Origin: Noviherbaspirillum sp. Root189 | Lineage (GTDB): Bacteria; Pseudomonadota; Gammaproteobacteria; Burkholderiales; Burkholderiaceae_D | NCBI RefSeq assembly: GCF_001428545.1 | Contig: NZ_LMHZ01000012.1 | Coordinates: 546 to 64,545, forward strand | DNA: 64,000 bases | Direction: 5' to 3' | Shown: one piece after another, positions 1 through 8,548 of the stretch | Layout: every line of letters starts with the position of its first letter | Numbering within the stretch: position 1 is the stretch's first letter | The notes under the pieces: generated by a model | Database searches by the model: none | What the model saw: only the letters and a program-made list of their open reading frames with translations | Told to the model about the DNA's origin: nothing | Made by a program: the position numbers and the translations under genes

Positions 1-2
1 CC

Positions 3-605
3 CGGGGCCTGTTTCGCAAAGAGCTACGCGAACATTTAAGGACCAAACGGAAATTCCGCCATGCCCGGGGCCATCGAGCCGGCTCGCGCGGCCAGATCGT
101 GGATGGGATCTCGATTCGTGAGCGGCCAGCTGCAGTCGATGACCGTGCTGTACCCGGACATTGGGAAGGCGACCTAATTTGCGGATCAAGGAACAGCTAC
201 ATCGCTACAGTCGTAGAACGGCAGACACGCTTCACGATACTGGTCAAGGTAGAGAGCAAGAATACCGATCACGTGGTCAGCGCACTCTCCAAACAGATGA
301 GCAAACTACCTGAACTCCTACAGCAAAGCCTGACGTGGGATCGTGGACAGGAGATGGCCAGGCATCACGCTTTTACGTTAGCGACAAATATGGACGTGTA
401 CTTTTGCGATCCACAAAGTCCCTGGCAGCGTGGGACTAACGAAAATACGAATGGGCTACTACGACAGTACTTTCCAAATGGGACTTGCCTGTCGGTTTTT
501 ACCCAGCAAGAGTTAAACAGGGTCGCATTAAAATTGAACACTCGACCAAGGAAAACGCTTGGCTTTCAAACGCCAGCCGATAAACTGGCCGAGGTGTTGC
601 ACTGA
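3..605 (+). CDS. IS30-family transposase, C-terminal part (open at the window edge)
   Basis: The frame is open to the left edge of the window, so only the last 200 residues or so of an IS30-type transposase (usually 320-390 aa) are visible. A GTG at 99 is an internal codon, not a convincing start. The retroviral-type integrase core is present: GHWEGDL carries the first catalytic Asp, TWDRGQEM the second, and PWQRGTNENTNGLLRQ the Glu. The protein would cut and join the ends of its own element. It ends at 603-605 inside a 98-bp sequence that is tandemly repeated. The HTH half lies outside the window, so it cannot be judged whether the copy is intact. Confidence 0.85.
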   Translation, partial: RGLFRKELREHLRTKRKFRHARGHRAGSRGQIVDGISIRERPAAVDDRAVPGHWEGDLICGSRNSYIATVVERQTRFTILVKVESKNTDHVVSALSKQMSKLPELLQQSLTWDRGQEMARHHAFTLATNMDVYFCDPQSPWQRGTNENTNGLLRQYFPNGTCLSVFTQQELNRVALKLNTRPRKTLGFQTPADKLAEVLH

Positions 606-720
606 CCGATTGAATGCATCGGGCATTAAAATTGAACACTCGACCAAGGAAAACGCTTGGCTTTCAAACGCCAGCCGATAAACTGGCCGAGGTGTTGCAC
701 TGACCGATTGAATGCATCGG
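525..720. repeat. perfect 98-bp tandem duplication at the IS30 3' end
   Basis: Bases 525-622 are repeated exactly at 623-720. The unit covers the last 27 codons or so of the IS30 transposase, its stop codon and 17 bases beyond. The second unit makes an apparent ORF start around 657 that reads into the IS3 copy; this is an artefact. A perfect duplication suggests a recent event or an assembly artefact. Confidence 0.95.
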
Positions 721-764
721 CTTTGAAAGTAGAATTTCTCAACATTGAATCGAGGAAGTTTTAC

Positions 765-1606
765 ATGAAGAAGTCACGGTTTTCGGAAAGCCAGATCATC
801 GTCATTCTCAAACAAGCCGACGGTGGCACTCCAGTTCCGGAACTGTGCCGGGAACACGGCATGAACTCGGCACTGTTTTACCGCTGGCGCAGTAAGTTCG
901 GTGGCATGGACGCCTCCATGATGGCGCGGCTGAAGGAGTTCGAAGAGGAGAACGGCCGCCTGAAGAAGATGTATGCCGAAGAGCGCCTGAAGGCTGAGAT
1001 CGTCGCTGAGGCGCTGGAACTGAACCTGCGCATCAAGCCGAAGAAGCGCCTGGTGCGCGAGAAGCCGGAGCCTCTGTCCGAGCCGACGGCACTTAACCAG
1101 GTGTGGTCAATGTACTTCATGCATGACCAACTGTCGGACGGCCGCAACATTCGGTTGTTCAACGTGATCGATGACTTCAACCGCGAAGGCTTGGACATTG
1201 AAGTGGATTTTTCCCTTCCATCCGAGCGCGTAATCCGTTCACTGGAGCGCATCATTGAATGGCGCGGCAGGCCGGATCGGATACGTTGTGACAATGCTCC
1301 TACTCTTGATGGCTGACATTCTGCATGTACAATGGTCCGGAATACGTCAGCGCAGCACTGATGGCGTGGGCAAATCGGCGTGGCATTCATGCCGAGTTCA
1401 TTCGACCCGGCAAGCCGCAGCAGAATGCCTACATCAAGCGTTACAACCGGACAGTGCGTTACGACCGGCTGGCTCACTACCAGTTCGACAGCATCGAAGA
1501 GGTGCAGGAATTCGTAACCCGTTGGCTATGGACCTATAATCACGAGCGCCCCAATATGGCCATCGGCGGCATCACGCCGCAACAGGAACTGGCCTTGGCC
1601 GCATAG
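765..1606 (+). pseudogene. IS3-family transposase remnant (OrfA/OrfB fused by deletion, frameshifted)
   Basis: ATG 765 follows GAGGAAG and starts a typical IS3 OrfA ([17 protein letters not shown], helix-turn-helix [15 protein letters not shown]). Near 1012-1026 ([15 protein letters not shown]) the frame jumps directly into the middle of OrfB, so the OrfA tail and the N-terminal part of OrfB are missing; the ALEL/ELEL similarity at the junction suggests deletion across short homology. A 38-bp insertion at 1296-1333, just after the CDN codons of the second catalytic Asp, creates a stop at 1314-1316 and shifts the frame. The rest of OrfB resumes at 1325 (NGPEYVSAALMAW to ELALAA, stop 1604-1606). 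The element cannot make an active enzyme. Confidence 0.88.
1296..1333. other. 38-bp insertion inside the IS3 catalytic region, with acaat at each boundary
   Basis: In a normal OrfB the codons for CDN are followed directly by GPEY. Here 38 extra bases lie between gacaat (to 1295) and ggtccg (from 1334). The insert ends with acaat, matching acaat at 1291-1295, so it can be read as 33 bp plus a 5-bp target duplication, possibly a footprint left by another element. Confidence 0.7.
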
Positions 1607-1647
1607 TTTCTACTCTCAGGCCGCATCAAAAATGGGGGGATTACCAT

Positions 1648-2357
1648 CTGGAAGAGATGTACGGTACCGAGGTGTCGCCTATGCTCATTTCTTCGGTCAC
1701 GGATGCGGTCATGGACGAAGTCAAGGCATGGCAGGCCCGTCCCCTGGATGCGCTTTACCCGATCGTCTATCTCGACTGCATTCATGCCAAAGTGCGTGAC
1801 GGCGGCGCGGGCGAGTCAAGGCGGTGTATCTGGCATTGGGTGTAAACCTCAATGCCGACAAGGAGTTGCTGGGCCTGTGGGTGGCCCAGACCGAGGGTGC
1901 CAAGTTCTGGCTGCAGGTCGCCACAGAGTTGAAGAACCGCGGCGTGCAGGACATCTTCATTGCCTGCGTGGATGGTCTCAAGGGCTTTCCTGAAGCGATT
2001 GAAGCGGTGTTTCCGAAGACGGCGGTGCAGCTGTGCATCGAGCACATGGTGCGCTACAGCCTGAACTTCGTCGGCTGGAAACTGCGCAAGGCGGTGGCCG
2101 CGGATTGTGCGTTCTTCGACTACCCCGCCGAGATCCGAAAAGTGATCTACACAACCAATGCCATCGAGTCGGTCAACATGGGTATGCGCAAAGTCACAAG
2201 GAGCCGCGGCGCATTTCCCAATGACGATGCCCTGATCAAGCTGTACTATCTGGCACTGCGCAACATCAGCAAGAAATGGACGATGCCGATTCAGAACTGG
2301 AAAGCCGCCCTGAACCGGTTCACCATCATGTTCGATGAGCGTATGCCACAGCATTAA
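1648..2357 (+). pseudogene. IS256-family (mutator-type) transposase remnant, frameshifted and internally deleted
   Basis: [19 protein letters not shown] to KVRD (1648-1797) and [19 protein letters not shown] to RMPQH (about 1826-2357) are two frames of one IS256-type transposase. One base appears lost near 1811 (VRDGGA then VKAVYLALG resumes in another frame). About 50 residues are missing between KAVAAD and [10 protein letters not shown] (near 2095-2125). All three catalytic positions are recognisable ([25 protein letters not shown]). The N-terminal 150 or so residues are absent: the frame begins directly after the end of the IS3 copy, so the IS3 element appears to have inserted into this one. 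Not functional. Confidence 0.88.
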
Positions 2358-2365
2358 ACAGTTTC

Positions 2366-2392
2366 CCGATTACACAAAATCGCGGACACCCC
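2366..2392. repeat. probable right terminal inverted repeat of the IS256-type element
   Basis: Nine bases after the transposase stop lies a stretch ending in cgcggacacccc, resembling the ends of IS256-family elements. The left end is not in the window, so the inverted repeat cannot be confirmed by pairing. Confidence 0.45.
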
Positions 2393-3123
2393 TCGTTCGC
2401 CCATAATTTAAATCTTGGAAACGGTTTATCTGGCCTCTTCTTTTGCTCTATCGTTTTGCTTCATTGATTAAATAACGCGTTTGTAAGGTTTGCTGAGGCA
2501 TTTACATGCATATCCCGCTCGTTCGCCCTCGCCGATCCGACCAGTTTCGGCGGGTCGTTCGTTTATGATTAGAGCTGCTCGCTCTTCGTCAACAGTTCGC
2601 TGATCGACGCCATGAGCCGTCTATCTTTCCAGACCAAATATACTGCCTACGCGCTCCACGCATTCACTCCTATACGTGCCTACAAACTAGTAGGGTTCCT
2701 ATTTGCATTTATCAACTCCAACCATCCCATCAAAGATCTCGCCCGTCCTCTCATCAAGTCATATAGCCGCCCAATCCGTTTTACCTTTCCAAATTAGCCC
2801 TAGCTTCACCTGCCATTCGCCCTTCCCTAAAGAACGATTCCGTACCGCAATATCTTTGCGTAAAATCAATTCCCTGAGGTAATCGCCTGCTACATTGAAT
2901 TCATTGCACATGAGCAATAAGAGGTCTCTGTGTTTACCCTGCTTTATTGCCCTGCCTGGTTCGGCGTATTTAGATACGTTGGCGCCGATTCGCACAACGA
3001 AGTGCACAGGTATCCCTCGGCAGATATGACGCACTGCGTCTCAGTCAACCTTCCGATGGAATCCTGTCTGTCTTTCCCTTAATGCATTTCCGTAATTGGC
3101 ATCAGCTTGAGGAGAAACAGATC
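2393..3123. other. gene-poor stretch downstream of the IS scar
   Basis: No convincing gene is seen. It is more AT-rich than the flanks. A GTG-started minus-strand frame at 2759-3034 (91 codons) and a plus-strand frame at 2612-2797 (61 codons) have no recognisable domain and poor ribosome-binding sites. The undecamer ctcgttcgccc occurs near 2392 and near 2518. The stretch ends with the leader of the U32 gene (GAGGAG at 3110-3115). Confidence 0.5.
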
Positions 3124-4098
3124 ATGACAAAAGCATACTCGAAAGTCGAGACGACAGAGGGTAGGTCCCAAGCACATGGATCGCGCCTCGGTTTGCATTG
3201 TCCGGTGGCCAGCCTGGCTGGGCTGCGCGCGGCGGTAAACAATGGTGCCGACGGTATACTTCTCGATTTCGACCAACCCTCTTCCTTACGCAGTCATTGC
3301 GCCGGACACGACCAGTTTCAAGCCCTTGCACGGGGCATACGTTATGCAGCAGAACAGCAAGTCGATACTGTCCTGGCGATCAAGGCATGCCATCTGGACG
3401 CATCATGGTCTTTGGCGCGCCTGGCAATCGACACTGCGGCGGATCTCCGCATGGATGCCGTCGCCATGTCGGATCCGGCGCTGATGCTCTACACCGCTGC
3501 GCGTTATCCCGATCTACAGCAACACTATACCGTCCCTCCTTCGGGCGTCTCTGCCGAGGCGATTGGCTTTCTTTGCAAGCAAATCGACATCAGCAGGCTG
3601 GTGCTCCCACGGATGGCATCTCTGAGTCAGGTGAAACGTGTAGCGGAGTACACGGGCATCAACGTGGAACTCGTAGGTTTTGGCCCATTGTGCAACATCA
3701 TTGACAACCTTAAACCTGCGTTCGGGTTACGCGACAACGAAGCGGTAGATTGGCATTCCAGTCCTGAAGCTGCTTACTTGGACTTCGCCGCGCTCAACGC
3801 CAGTGGAGGTCGTTGCGCACTGGATGAAACGCCAAGCAACGATCATTACTACCTCGACATCGGAAATGCCGATGCAAGCGCACTGCGCCTTCTGCCACGA
3901 CTCTCGGACGCCGGCGTTCGCGTCCTGCGCATCGAGGCGCATGTACATTCACCTGTTAAGCTCGGTCAGGCAACGAAGGTCTGGCGCGAAGCCATTGACC
4001 ACTGCCTGGAAGATAGAGAAGGTTATACAGTACGCATGGCATGGGTTGAGCGACTAAGCCATTTGTCACCAGTACTTCGTGTCTGTCATGAGGGTTAG
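3124..4098 (+). CDS. U32 peptidase-family protein related to UbiU, Fe-S ligands largely lost
   Basis: A 324-residue protein; ATG 3124 is chosen over 3082 because GAGGAG lies 8 bases upstream. It follows the UbiU/YhbU fold throughout: N-terminal CPVASLAGLRAAVNNGADG, central RLVLPRMASLSQVKRVAE, then VELVGFGPLC, and a C-terminal ATKVWREAIDHCLEDRE. UbiU works with UbiV as a [4Fe-4S] protein in oxygen-independent ubiquinone hydroxylation. E. coli UbiU uses four Cys; here only the first (GFGPLC) aligns clearly. The next is replaced (NIIDNLK) and the segment holding the third is shortened. No ubiV or ubiT partner is near and it stands alone after the IS scar. It is probably a divergent paralogue with another role, not UbiU itself. 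Confidence 0.75.
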   Translation: MTKAYSKVETTEGRSQAHGSRLGLHCPVASLAGLRAAVNNGADGILLDFDQPSSLRSHCAGHDQFQALARGIRYAAEQQVDTVLAIKACHLDASWSLARLAIDTAADLRMDAVAMSDPALMLYTAARYPDLQQHYTVPPSGVSAEAIGFLCKQIDISRLVLPRMASLSQVKRVAEYTGINVELVGFGPLCNIIDNLKPAFGLRDNEAVDWHSSPEAAYLDFAALNASGGRCALDETPSNDHYYLDIGNADASALRLLPRLSDAGVRVLRIEAHVHSPVKLGQATKVWREAIDHCLEDREGYTVRMAWVERLSHLSPVLRVCHEG

Positions 4099-4347
4099 TG
4101 TGATCCATACTGCAAGTCGCCCGAAACTTAGTGCGACTCGTTATAGGGCGCTAATCGCCTTGCAAGCAGCGCCACTGCATAACGGAGATGGAACAAAGTC
4201 CATCGCTGCAACTTTAAATTCGGACGCGATAATCATTCACATCAACGATGTCGACAACGCAATCAAGCTCCAGTGAAATGAGCGATCACTGACCCGGGCC
4301 TTGACTATCCTGCTGTTGAAGGCGATTCCAGTCTGATTTAGCCAGCG

Positions 4348-4809
4348 CTAAGATTGCTTCTGCCTTGAATGTATGTTGCGCATTGATACTGTTTTGGTTG
4401 CGACGAAAATTTCGCGAAGCAAATAAACGAAACTTCCGATCAGGCAAAACATCCCGAGCACAAAACAAAAGGCAATGAAGCTAGCCAGGCCCAGATTCAG
4501 TGCATCGCCGATAAAAAGTGCCGCTACAACGATGCAAACTAACAGGCCACACGACGTACTCAAAGTGATAGCCCGGTTGATCAGGTGCGAACGTCGGTAC
4601 AAGGTATCCAGTTCAGCATAAGCGTCCGTATGGTCGGCACCCGTCGTTGCCTGGATACGATCTTCAAGGACACGCGACCGGTCAATAATCCGGGCAAGGC
4701 GATTGGTCAACACCGAGAGCTTGGTACCCACGCCAGTCAGCAAAAACACAGGAGCAATCGCAAGCTGGATGATATGGCTGATCTCGCCTAACTGGATGTC
4801 GATATTCAT
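4348..4809 (-). CDS. DUF2721 family inner-membrane protein
   Basis: A 153-residue protein starting at MNIDIQLGEISHIIQLAIAP (ATG 4809). The frame extends 64 codons further upstream, but those residues look non-coding and the family normally begins just before the first membrane helix. Segments: a hydrophobic helix at about 10-30 (IAPVFLLTGVG), the family signature VLTNRLARIIDRSR, a helical stretch with LDTLYRRSHLINRAI, then two close C-terminal membrane helices. The function of this family is unknown. The ribosome-binding site is weak. It converges with the U32 gene and diverges from the two-component genes. Confidence 0.8.
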   Translation of the reverse strand: MNIDIQLGEISHIIQLAIAPVFLLTGVGTKLSVLTNRLARIIDRSRVLEDRIQATTGADHTDAYAELDTLYRRSHLINRAITLSTSCGLLVCIVVAALFIGDALNLGLASFIAFCFVLGMFCLIGSFVYLLREIFVATKTVSMRNIHSRQKQS

Positions 4810-5323
4810 GAGGTTGGCTTGGTTCGTAAAGCAGATCTGTCTTAATTGCATCTTCCTGGTGCCGTAGTCTATCAGCTCACCTCTGCAACGTGCCAATCTG
4901 CAGTCATGGACCTTTTGCCTACGTACGGCAAACGATTGAGCGAACGCAAACGGCTTTGTCACATGGGGAATCATGTTTACGCTGTGCTTACTATGCAGCA
5001 ACCGCGCGATTGTGATTTCTCAACGGCGGTTGATTTCGCCCCGCTACTTTGAATTTCGCACTGTCTGATGCTGAGATATCTCTGAAGTCCCAACGCAAAG
5101 ATATTGGTTTCGTCAACATGAGCGGCGTCGGGCGCCGGTATGATCAACCTGCATGTCTACAAAAGCGATACGTACCACTAGCAAGCCTTCGGGCGCAGAT
5201 CTGAATAATGCGCACCTGCGGCCATATCATGCGGCGCGGCTCCCATCGGTACGCCGCCTTGCAACCAATCATTCGCGAATGCATAGCGCCGACCATCGGC
5301 CCTCAGGCAACAGAGAAATTGTG

Positions 5324-6490
5324 ATGACAACCTATTTGGAACCCAGCACCGGCAAGCTGACAAACATCATCACCACACTTGCCCGATTTCCCACGAGCAA
5401 AGTGGGATCATCACTTCTTTCCGTCATCCAGTCCGCGATGGATGGGGTCATCATTATCGACGCCATGCGACAGATCGTACTGGTAAATCAGACGGCGGAG
5501 CGCATTTTCGGACACCCCGCGCAAACTCTGCTCGACCAGCCACTGGATATCCTGATGCCTGCACATTACGTTGATGAGCAATGCCAGAGAATGGACCGAC
5601 TGGCAAGCGCACGCATTACCGGCCGTCGCGCCAAGGTCGAACTCAAAGGCCTGCATGCGGCAGGCAACCTGCTTTCCCTCAATGCAAACGTCGCGCGAGT
5701 AAATGTCTGCGGCGAGTTGTTCCTTGCGCTTATTGTCCAGGACCCATCTATGCACCAATCCGTTGCAGAATCCAAGCAAAGGCCTATACGGCCTTCCGAA
5801 CTACGTAAATGGGCGGCATCAACGCAGCAGGCAACCGAAGTCGAGAAAAGGCGATTCTCCAAAAAACTGTACGATGACATCGGCCAGCGACTCAGCGTAC
5901 TCAAGTTGGACCTTGACTGGCTGGAAAACAGCCTTGCGCAAACAGATGACGGCCTACCGGCCCGCGTTGCGCAAATGCAAGGTTTGCTGGACAACGTGAT
6001 TACAATGACTAAAACGATGGCCTCTGCCTTGAGGCCGCCGTTGCTGGACGATTTCGGCCTCCTGCCTGCGGTGGAATGGATGGCCGAGAATTTTCAGAAA
6101 AAAACAGGCATTTCTTGCCGCGTCGAAAGCCAGGGGTTCTACAAGAAGCTTGAAGACCCAATTGAATCAGCGATTTTTCGGGTGATTCAGGAAGGGTTGT
6201 CAAATATCGAACGGCATTCACATGCTTCTCATGCGCGAATTTCCTTTGCGCATACAGGGAACCAACTCGATGTTATGATTGAGGATGATGGTATCGGCAT
6301 AGAAGCCGGGAGCGAAAGCAAACCGGGATGCTACGGGCTCATTGCGATGCAGGAACGTATCTTTGTATTGGGGGGTACAATCAGCATCCGGAGCGCCGAA
6401 CCACATGGTGTTGTCATTTACGCATCGATTCCAGTGGAGCCGATTTTTCCAAACGACCAGTCAACTTCAACGCCCACAAACCGCCTATGA
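5324..6490 (+). CDS. PAS-domain sensor kinase of the NarL/FixJ-partner type, phospho-acceptor His replaced by Tyr
   Basis: About 388 residues from ATG 5324; an upstream ATG at 5153 would add 57 Arg/His-rich residues of unlikely coding character. Order: a PAS domain (MDGVIIIDAMRQIVLVNQTAERIFG), a HisKA_3 dimerisation helix (EVEKRRFSKKLYDDIGQRL) and a HATPase with N box (RVIQEGLSNIERH), DDGIGI and a C-terminal glycine-rich lid (GLIAMQERI). There are no membrane helices, so it is soluble. In this family the helix normally reads LHDxxGQ with His as phospho-acceptor; here codon 5870-5872 is TAC (Tyr). The Asp and Gln of the HDxxxQ phosphatase motif remain (YDDIGQ). The protein can probably bind ATP but should not autophosphorylate normally; a phosphatase-only or scaffold role is my inference. 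The stop overlaps the regulator start (ATGA). Confidence 0.85.
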   Translation: MTTYLEPSTGKLTNIITTLARFPTSKVGSSLLSVIQSAMDGVIIIDAMRQIVLVNQTAERIFGHPAQTLLDQPLDILMPAHYVDEQCQRMDRLASARITGRRAKVELKGLHAAGNLLSLNANVARVNVCGELFLALIVQDPSMHQSVAESKQRPIRPSELRKWAASTQQATEVEKRRFSKKLYDDIGQRLSVLKLDLDWLENSLAQTDDGLPARVAQMQGLLDNVITMTKTMASALRPPLLDDFGLLPAVEWMAENFQKKTGISCRVESQGFYKKLEDPIESAIFRVIQEGLSNIERHSHASHARISFAHTGNQLDVMIEDDGIGIEAGSESKPGCYGLIAMQERIFVLGGTISIRSAEPHGVVIYASIPVEPIFPNDQSTSTPTNRL

Positions 6491-7131
6491 TTCGCATTGT
6501 TATTGCCGACGACCACACCATCATGCGTGAAGGACTTAAGCGCATTCTCGATGGAGCCGACGATATTGAAGTCGTTGGTGAGGCAGTAGATGGTTTCGAG
6601 GCATTGGCACATGTGCGGAAAGGCGGTTTCGACCTGCTGATGCTGGATCTGTCCATGCCGGGGCGTAGCGGCGTGGAATTGATTCGCCAGATCAAGGATG
6701 AAGTCCCCAAACTCCCTATCCTCATCCTGACCATGCATGAGGAAGAACAATACGCCGTACGCGCGATCCGCGCGGGCGCACGTGGTTATCTGACCAAGGA
6801 AAGTGCCGGTACGCAGCTGGTCAGTGCGATCCGTAAAGTCGCTTCCGGTCGCCCCTATATCAGTCTGGAAGTCGCTGAACAGTTGGCGATGGATGTGATG
6901 CCCGCCAATGAGGACCTGCCACACAAGCAGCTGTCCAATCGTGAATTTGAAGTATTTACCCTCCTGGTCAGTGGGAAATCGATTACCGAGATCGCCGACT
7001 TTCTTCACTTGAGCGCGAAAACCGTCAGCACCCACAAGACCCGCATCCTTACCAAAATGAATATGAACTCGCTGGCTGAAATGGTTCAGTATGCCGTTCA
7101 GCACCGCCTTCTCGGCCCCTTGAGAAATTAA
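6487..7131 (+). CDS. NarL/FixJ-family response regulator
   Basis: A 214-residue regulator whose ATG 6487 overlaps the kinase stop, so the two are translationally coupled. The receiver domain (1-120) has the acidic pair in IADDH, the phospho-acceptor Asp in LMLDLSMPG, a conserved Thr in ILTMH and the Lys in YLTKES, so it looks fully competent. The C-terminal LuxR-type helix-turn-helix is clear (LSNREFEVFTLLVSGKS, then LHLSAKTVSTHKTRI). It should bind DNA as a dimer when phosphorylated. Because the adjacent kinase lacks its His, phosphate probably comes from another kinase or a small-molecule donor. Targets cannot be read from the sequence. Confidence 0.93.
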   Translation: MIRIVIADDHTIMREGLKRILDGADDIEVVGEAVDGFEALAHVRKGGFDLLMLDLSMPGRSGVELIRQIKDEVPKLPILILTMHEEEQYAVRAIRAGARGYLTKESAGTQLVSAIRKVASGRPYISLEVAEQLAMDVMPANEDLPHKQLSNREFEVFTLLVSGKSITEIADFLHLSAKTVSTHKTRILTKMNMNSLAEMVQYAVQHRLLGPLRN

Positions 7132-7597
7132 GCCTTTCAAGTTCCTGGTACGGAACCTTGCTCTTCACACTGGGCTGTTCTGGCCTGTCGTATGCATGTT
7201 ATCTCGCATTTTTTCTATACCGGCGAGCCACCATTTTTTGTAACTCGCTTGTCATACTTTCCCTACAGACTCTTGCTTGCAAGTTCCTGCGATTTTCTGT
7301 CGATGTGGACTAAGAACCTTATTCCTTGCGGGTTCTCAAGGAATGCAACAGATTCTTCTAACTTTTTTATCAGTAAAGTTCCCATACGCTTGTAAGGATA
7401 ATCCTACGAGAAGCGCGAGTCTCCTACATTTCAATTCAGCCCACACCGATAGCAATTCGCTGTTGCGATTGCGATACTGGCCATTCATTCGAAGCATGAC
7501 AGGCTAGAAACCCGCCACTGATTCTGGACAACCTGATACTACGTAGTTAGTACATAGGAAATTTTCCAAAAATCATAACTGGTGAAGCACTGATAAT
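7132..7597. other. intergenic stretch without a recognisable gene
   Basis: About 470 bases between the response regulator and the FNR-like gene. Short frames in it are AT-rich, lack ribosome-binding sites and match nothing I recognise. It should hold the promoter of the downstream regulator. Confidence 0.5.
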
Positions 7598-7623
7598 CAT
7601 GCGGGCATTCCTGCCCCCGCATG
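7598..7623 (+). promoter_or_regulatory. 8-bp stem hairpin in the leader of the FNR-like gene
   Basis: catgcggg at 7598-7605 pairs perfectly with cccgcatg at 7616-7623 across a 10-base loop, about 35 bases before the start codon. There is no T run, so it is not a terminator. Further on, ttgat-N4-attag at 7635-7648 has one perfect FNR half-site next to the ribosome-binding site; autoregulation is possible but unproven. Confidence 0.4.
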
Positions 7624-7657
7624 AACTAAACTGATTGATCTGAATTAGGAGATGACC

Positions 7658-8542
7658 ATGTTGTCAACGCAAACCCCCGACGTCCGCCCTGAGTCCACTT
7701 CGTCGACCATGCACTCCCCATCGATGGAAGCGGGCTGGCAGCGTCAAGGCAAGCTGTGGTCCAATCTTAAGGAATTGTGCGAAGTCCTTCGCATCCCTTC
7801 GGCGGCGATCCATACCGACGAAGAATTGCTGTTTCAGCATGTCCAGTTCAAGACCGGGCAGCGCATCCACACAATCGGCCAGCCATTCGACACCTTGTAC
7901 ATTGTGCATTCCGGCTTTTTGAAAACCGTTCTGATCGACGAATTTGGTAATGAACAGGTGTTGAGCTTTCCAATGAAAGGCGATCTGTTCGGCGTCGATG
8001 GGATCCATACCAAGCGCTATGCATCCGAAGCTGTTGCCCTGTCGAACTGCGACCTGATCCTGCTTCCATTTAAGAAGTTGACTGCGCTTGGGCGTGCGCA
8101 TGTCGAATTCGAACACGCCATGTATAGCGTCATGAGCCGCGAACTGGTGCGCGAGCAAGCGATGGTCAGTATGCTCGGCGCCCTAAGTGCGGAAGCGCGC
8201 GTGGCACGCTTCCTGGTGAACCTGTCGGAGCGCTATGCCGACATGGGTTACTCGAGCAAACTCTTCAATCTCCGCATGACACGCCATGAAATCGGCAGCT
8301 ATCTTGGCTTGACTCTGGAAACTGTCAGCCGCACGCTGTCTGCCTTCAATGAAATCGGTCTGATTACCGTAGACCAGCGCTCCATCGGCATTAAAGATCC
8401 GGAAGCCTTGCGGACCTTGCGCCGCCTGCCGCCGTCGAGCTCGCGTGCCAAGCAAGTCGCGGCCAAAAAATCCAAGCAGGCTGCTCAAAAAAATGACCAG
8501 CCGGATGGTGAAGGCGATTGGGGCCAACTCGCAACTGCCTGA
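7658..8542 (+). CDS. FNR-type Crp/Fnr transcription regulator lacking two of the four cluster cysteines
   Basis: A 294-residue protein. The second ATG (7658) is preferred because TAGGAG (7646-7651) is 6 bases from it but touches the first ATG (7652). A cyclic-nucleotide-type sensor domain (about 60-170) is followed by a winged helix. The recognition helix LGLTLETVSRTLSAF carries the E..SR residues of FNR, so an FNR-box-like target is expected. E. coli FNR holds [4Fe-4S] with three N-terminal Cys and one central Cys. Here only Cys in KELCEV and in SNCDLI remain; the first two are replaced (KLWSNLKELC). The C-terminal tail is Lys/Ala-rich. Oxygen sensing by a normal cluster is therefore doubtful. 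A hairpin terminator follows at 8720-8744. Confidence 0.85.
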   Translation: MLSTQTPDVRPESTSSTMHSPSMEAGWQRQGKLWSNLKELCEVLRIPSAAIHTDEELLFQHVQFKTGQRIHTIGQPFDTLYIVHSGFLKTVLIDEFGNEQVLSFPMKGDLFGVDGIHTKRYASEAVALSNCDLILLPFKKLTALGRAHVEFEHAMYSVMSRELVREQAMVSMLGALSAEARVARFLVNLSERYADMGYSSKLFNLRMTRHEIGSYLGLTLETVSRTLSAFNEIGLITVDQRSIGIKDPEALRTLRRLPPSSSRAKQVAAKKSKQAAQKNDQPDGEGDWGQLATA

Positions 8543-8548
8543 CACCTT

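Noticed and set aside
657-764. upstream extension of the IS3 frame
   Set aside because: These codons come from the second copy of the 98-bp IS30 duplication; the true OrfA start is ATG 765.
2612-2797. 61-codon frame in the gap after the IS scar
   Set aside because: AT-rich, no ribosome-binding site, nothing recognisable, overlaps another weak frame.
4079-4276. 65-codon frame overlapping the end of the U32 gene
   Set aside because: Starts inside the U32 gene without a ribosome site and resembles no protein.
7192-7507. two overlapping short frames upstream of the FNR-like gene
   Set aside because: AT-rich, Phe/Ser-rich composition, no ribosome-binding site; reads as non-coding.
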